A stretch of DNA of 64,000 nt, from the NCBI GenBank assembly GCA_022577435.1, contig JAKOON010000006.1, positions 10,910,001 through 10,974,000 of the forward strand, written 5' to 3'. A program made the translations under genes and the position numbers. The DNA comes from Embiotoca jacksoni. Lineage: Eukaryota > Chordata > Actinopteri > Embiotocidae. Below are positions 59,521-64,000 of this stretch, one piece after another (the stretch's first letter is position 1; each line of letters begins with the position of its first letter). Under the pieces are notes generated by a model that did no database searches, had not been told where the DNA came from, and was given only the letters and a program-made list of their open reading frames with translations.

Positions 59521-60340
59521 CGGCTCCACACAGAGAAGCCTCATTACTGCAGTGTAATTCAGACAGTGATGTTTAATATTGATTTGATCTTTGTCTTTGT
59601 GGGCGGCTAGAGTCTATCTATGTTAACTCCTGTGGCTCACTGATGATGACGTGCAAAAGTTATAAACTGTGTTGATGTAGCAGAAGTATCAAAAAATGTG
59701 GTGCATTTATGAAAGTAGTCGCTCATTTCAGACCATCATCAATGAGCTGGTTCACTTTTGCTCTCATAATAAATACTCACCTGCTGCTAAAAGAGATTCA
59801 TCAGTCTTATTGAGTTGAGAGTCAATTACCAATACCATCTCACAGGAACCGGTTCTTTCCTCTTCCTCTTCTTCGCGCTTACTCCTCTATTATTAGCTGT
59901 CACTCTGAGCACAGTCAGAGCTCATCTGTCCTTCCTCTTATCATGTTGGAGTCGCATTTAAATTGGCCTTTTCACTTATTGTCGCTTTCAACAGCCAACC
60001 CCCAAAGTGTTATTTGGACTGAGTGAGCCGCAGCCATAAGAGTGCAGCGATCACACCCTCTATAATAACACGGCTCTCTCCATCAGAACTGGGCTGAGCT
60101 CTGTGGCCTCGCTCCCCAGGAGACATGTCCTCACGTTTCACTGGGAACCGAGAGGGGTTTTGTGCGCCTGTTTGCGTGTCTGTGTGAGCGCGCATTCATT
60201 AAAAGTGGATATCTCTCCTCCTATTTTTGTCCATGTCATACACGCTTGCACGACCACGCCTGTCCATGACCTCTGTGTGGACACTATCTCGGTTTCAGAG
60301 TGGTCACTATCACTCGTTAGGAAATCTCCCAGGCAGTGGA

Positions 60341-60344
60341 GGAC

Positions 60345-60378
<34 letters not shown>

Positions 60379-60400
60379 GCACACGCACACACACACACAC
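60341..60400. repeat. (CA/CG)n microsatellite
   Basis: CA repeats interrupted by several CG dinucleotides (ACGCACACGCGC pattern). Confidence 0.9.
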
Positions 60401-62479
60401 ACAAAACGGCTCTTCACCCACGTTCTGTCTTGTTCTTCTCTGTCCAGCTCGAGGCTCCTCTGCGCTGCTCACACAGTCTAAATGAATTAGCCTCGCTTGG
60501 TGCCGTTATCTATTGAATTAGCTCGTCATTACTTTCCTGGACAACACTGCTGAATGTTCCTCCCTGGGCGAGCGCACTAACAAGCTGCACGAGTCATTCG
60601 TGCCCATGAACTGTTGCCATCTTTGCAGTGTTACACGGGTTCAGCTGCTAGAGAATGAAGTTGATTGTTTTCTTTCGGTTTCTTGTCTTTGACCGGTGAG
60701 CTCAACTCTTTGAGACGGTGTCGGCCTAAGAAGAGTGTCACCATGACTGATATGACTCATCTGATGCTTCCTCTCTGCAATACGCACTGAAGTGTGTCAG
60801 ATCACTACTGTAGACATCTGCTGCTGCTGGCGCGTCTTCAACACATGTTGTGCTGGAGGTGACGGGAGACGCGCTCCCACCAACTAGACAGAGGACACAT
60901 CCCGCAGGGTGTCACACTGAGCTATCATTGATACTGAAGAGCTGCTAATGTTCGTAATGTAACCTTACAGTCAGAGTCAGGGTTGATCCTAACTGCTGAT
61001 AGATTTCTCAGTAAAGTCAAATTTATCTGACATGTTTTCAAAGAATTGATAAGAGTGAATTCAAGTTACTCCCTTTGCAGAATGAACTTGCACAATTGCT
61101 GGATTTGATTAAGACCCAGTAGTTGTAAAAATAGTCTTTTTTTTCTTCTTCTTTTTTTATGTATTGGAGAAGTTTTTATGTTTCATGTTTCAATAAGACA
61201 AACTCTGTTACAGTTTTGCACAAATATGGCCGTATCTCTACAACATACTCGTCTTTAAAAGCTTTTATTGTGCTTAACCAAAGATGCCGGGGAGGAATTT
61301 AGAAAGTAAGAGCTTCAGTGTTATTCTCTGCGGCAGAATACAAGTGCAGGGAAGAATAATATGGCAAATTTATCCAAAGATTCATCTCTTGTCTAACTTT
61401 TGGTGAACTCACAATGAATGAAATATTATTTCCAACAAGCTTTAATTCTATTGCATTGAACAAAATAATAATAAATAATATTAAATATAGATGTAAGCCT
61501 TTATTTCAAAGTGCTGACTTTGGAACTGATTTTGAATTAAAGAGGAATGTTTACTTGTGATGAAATGATGGTCTGAAGTCAGAGAGCAAAAAATTAAAAT
61601 CAGTGATTTGTCATTGAGGAAACTGATGAAAAGGAACATAAATGATCACCAAGGAGGACAGTTGCGTGGAAAGCAGCCCAGTCCGACAACACTGAGCACT
61701 TGGCAGAGAAATGTAAGAACAGTAAAGTGACTTATTAATAAACACTGACACTCATGAATGCAGTATATCAGTATATCAAAGGCAGCTGTACTCTGTCGTG
61801 GATTGAAGAAAGAACCCTCCATTACTCCTCAGGATTTAGTTTTAGTTTACATCAGTAAATAAACTGCAAATGCAGTTTCTCTTGAAATGAACACATAAGG
61901 ACATGGTTTGTAGTGCAGATTGCTCTGCTGGATTTGTCTTAACTAAAAACGAGTCAAGTGAGCCCCTCTTAGTCGTTAAAGTTGTCCTCACAGTCGATAA
62001 TCTCTGCACAGATCAGAAACTTGTTACAGAAAATACAAGCAGCCTTCACATTTCTTGCAGTTCTTAATGATTAACCTGCCATCCCCCCAATATGTAACTG
62101 TCTTTTTGATTAGGTGTACATCAGCTATACTTAGTGTATAAGGGCTGTCGAGCTGTATTCATAGCAAAAGTCACTTTTATTGACGTTTCTGCTTGAAATT
62201 ATTGATCAGAGAAGAAGTAGAAGAACTTCAAAAACCTCCATCCAGCTAAATTACACAATAACCTCACCATCTGACAGATAATCTCATGGCAGTGAGGCTA
62301 AGCAGAAACACAACCGCCCACAGTAAGACTGAAACTCTGCAGCTTCTTTAAAGCAACAGATCCTCCAGCTGTGACTGACAATGAAATGTAAGCAGCAGTG
62401 TTCTTACTGTGCAGGTGTGGATCACATATACAAACACAGCAAAGAGGAGACGCTGAGTGGAGACGGGGAGGATTAACTG

Positions 62480-62569
62480 TCACGTTAAAGTGACATCTTG
62501 GCTGCAAGAAGCTTTCTCGTCATCTTCACCAGTCAGGCTGGATGACGAGAGGTTCACCACACAGGAAGG
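62480..62569 (-). CDS. Candidate terminal exon of an unrecognised minus-strand gene
   Basis: A strong minus-strand acceptor with a long polypyrimidine tract (62570-62615, ending CTTCTTACAG) is followed by 29 open codons, PSCVVNLSSSSLTGEDDEKA and onward to a TGA at 62482-62480. A minus-strand AATAAA lies about 300 bases further (62181-62176). A second frame from the same acceptor gives a shorter end, FLCGEPLVIQPDW. I recognise neither, and no upstream exon was found, so this is weak. Confidence 0.25.
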   Translation of the reverse strand, partial: PSCVVNLSSSSLTGEDDEKASCSQDVTLT

Positions 62570-63360
62570 CTGTAAGAAGGATAACAAAAGAAAAAAGAAA
62601 AAAAAAAAGCATCATGTAGACGAGCGACGCTGCTGAAAACTTCCTTTCAAAGCTTTTTAGGGATTTTAAGTGCAACACCGCATGATAAAAGGTAAACTTT
62701 TGTTATCTCAGGAAGGGTTGCGATCATTGTTATTATTTACATTTTTTAAAGACTCCCCCTGCAGCTCCAAAGCTGGAATGCTCACCCACTGCATGTGATA
62801 TGTCCTCTAGCACATAGAATTGTTAACAAGGGTAAAAACTAGATTTTCTTTGGAGAACATTTTCACCAACCTGTTGTCAGTCTGTAAAGGAATATAAATC
62901 AAGCAAAATTTAATCTCACGGTTTATAAAGACTGCTTAACAATTAGAATGTAAGGGTCTATTACCATGAAAGGCCCCATGAATGTATAGAGAACATTTCA
63001 AAGTTTGTAAACTGAATAAAGTAAAGCCCACTGTTGGGTTGTCTCAACTGTGAGATTAAATCTTTGGTTCTAGATTACACCAAAAGACACTGAGACATAA
63101 TGATAGTGATATAATTTTTTTTAATAACGGCCTCCCAGTGTGACTGCTGTTCTAACCAACTTTGACACACCAACCAATCAGGAATAAAGAATGAAACAAG
63201 GCAGAAACAGAAAGTAGTTTCAGCACAATAGTCCAATTTCAAAACTTTACAGTTTCACAGGGGATGATTTGTTTTACATCTTAGCACTTCAAATCACCAA
63301 GCGTTCGTCACATTCCTCAAACTGGTATCGTACATCCTGACAGGCTGCTATTTTTCCAGT

Positions 63361-63446
63361 TTAGAAGATGATGTTGGAGAAGATAACTCCATCCACTCGT
63401 ACAGAGATGTTGTCATATTTGTGGGCGAGGAGGAGGAGAATCACCT
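63361..63446 (-). CDS. Candidate terminal exon, unrecognised minus-strand gene
   Basis: After a minus-strand acceptor (ACAAACCCCAG) an 86-base exon could encode VILLLLAHKYDNISVRVDG followed by VIFSNIIF and TAA at 63363-63361. A minus-strand ATTAAA lies at 63125-63120. The hydrophobic-to-charged pattern looks protein-like, but I cannot assign a family, and no upstream exon is visible before the window ends. Confidence 0.22.
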
Positions 63447-64000
63447 CTGGGGTTTGTAGACGAGAGGAAGTGAGAAGTCAAGCAGGCAGCAGAAAAGCGT
63501 CCCAACCTTAGTCTCTCTGGCTTTGATCCAATACTTGGAAAACGCATCCTTCCCTCGTTTCCGCCCTCAACATTATATCACCGACCCAAGTGAGATCAGA
63601 AAAAACTAAAAGAAGCTGTCACTGATTCACCTCCAGCCAGATCTGATTAAACTGGTGAACACAAGCAGCTGAAGGGGACTTGACATCATTTAGGCGTAAT
63701 GCTGCAGATCCAGGACTGATTCACCAAACCTTTAAGAGGGAGAATATATGTACATGTGTATGTGCAGTGTCTCTGGCCTTTTTTTCTCTGTGCCTCGCTC
63801 GTCACTGACAGCAGCAAAATCGCAGAGGAAACAGGAAAGGCCTGAGCAGCTTGGTGTTGGGACGGATATCCTCTCGAGGAGGCGTTCCCCCTCCTCCCTC
63901 ACTTAACTCTCCCTCTCTTTATCTCTTTTTATCGTTTTTTCCCCCCATTTTTCTCTCGGTGTGGCATTCACCGTTTGGCTGAGCTTGGAAACTAACCACA

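Larger units (their letters stand above)
37570..62150 (+). other. Very large putative first intron / non-coding DNA
   Basis: About 24 kb in which I recognise no exon of known type on either strand; the many open frames are short and low in complexity. It contains microsatellites, SINE heads and interspersed repeats listed separately. If the pkn1 reading is right this is its first intron, and regulatory elements may lie within it. Confidence 0.4.

Overview
This looks like nuclear DNA of a ray-finned fish, most likely a percomorph teleost. The genes are split by GT-AG introns, CA/TG microsatellites are dense, and it holds Tc1/mariner and hAT transposons, tRNA-derived SINEs and several interspersed repeats that I know from memory as teleost repeats. 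There is no sign of operons, CRISPR or prokaryotic genes. Exons were assembled by eye from open frames, splice sites and phase; no alignment was run.

Layout. (1) Positions 1-10375: no coding exon recognised. (2) 10376-27235, plus strand: a five-exon gene for a predicted 1555-residue low-complexity Pro/Ala/Ser/Thr-rich and acidic protein. It carries NPF and DPW endocytic motifs and a charged coiled coil, and is called prr36-like with moderate confidence. It can also end early inside exon 4. (3) 27238-30981, minus strand: a seven-exon gene giving a 358-residue product that matches the UPF0575 family (C19orf67). This is the firmest call in the window. The two genes converge, and their poly(A) signals lie about 24 bp apart. 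(4) 31925-34778: a dead Tc1-like transposon into which a hAT element (32167-33358) has jumped, leaving perfect 8-bp target-site duplications. A LINE-like tail sits in its 3' part. (5) About 36590-37569, plus strand: a GC-rich promoter and leader, then a seven-codon first coding exon starting MANDSIQ. By start-peptide similarity and human 19p13.12 synteny this may be exon 1 of pkn1. (6) 37570 to the end: mostly a very large putative intron or intergenic DNA with repeats. Two weak candidate terminal exons of an unrecognised minus-strand gene lie near 62480-63446.

Context. C19orf67, PKN1 and PRR36 all lie on human 19p13, so the window looks like a conserved 19p13 block. Nothing suggests that the genes act in one pathway. 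The most unusual structures are the nested transposons with a datable order of insertion, the hAT remnant that keeps its splice sites, a 100-bp uninterrupted alternating purine-pyrimidine tract, a perfect 19-bp hairpin, and the convergent 3' ends. I found no clearly new biological system.
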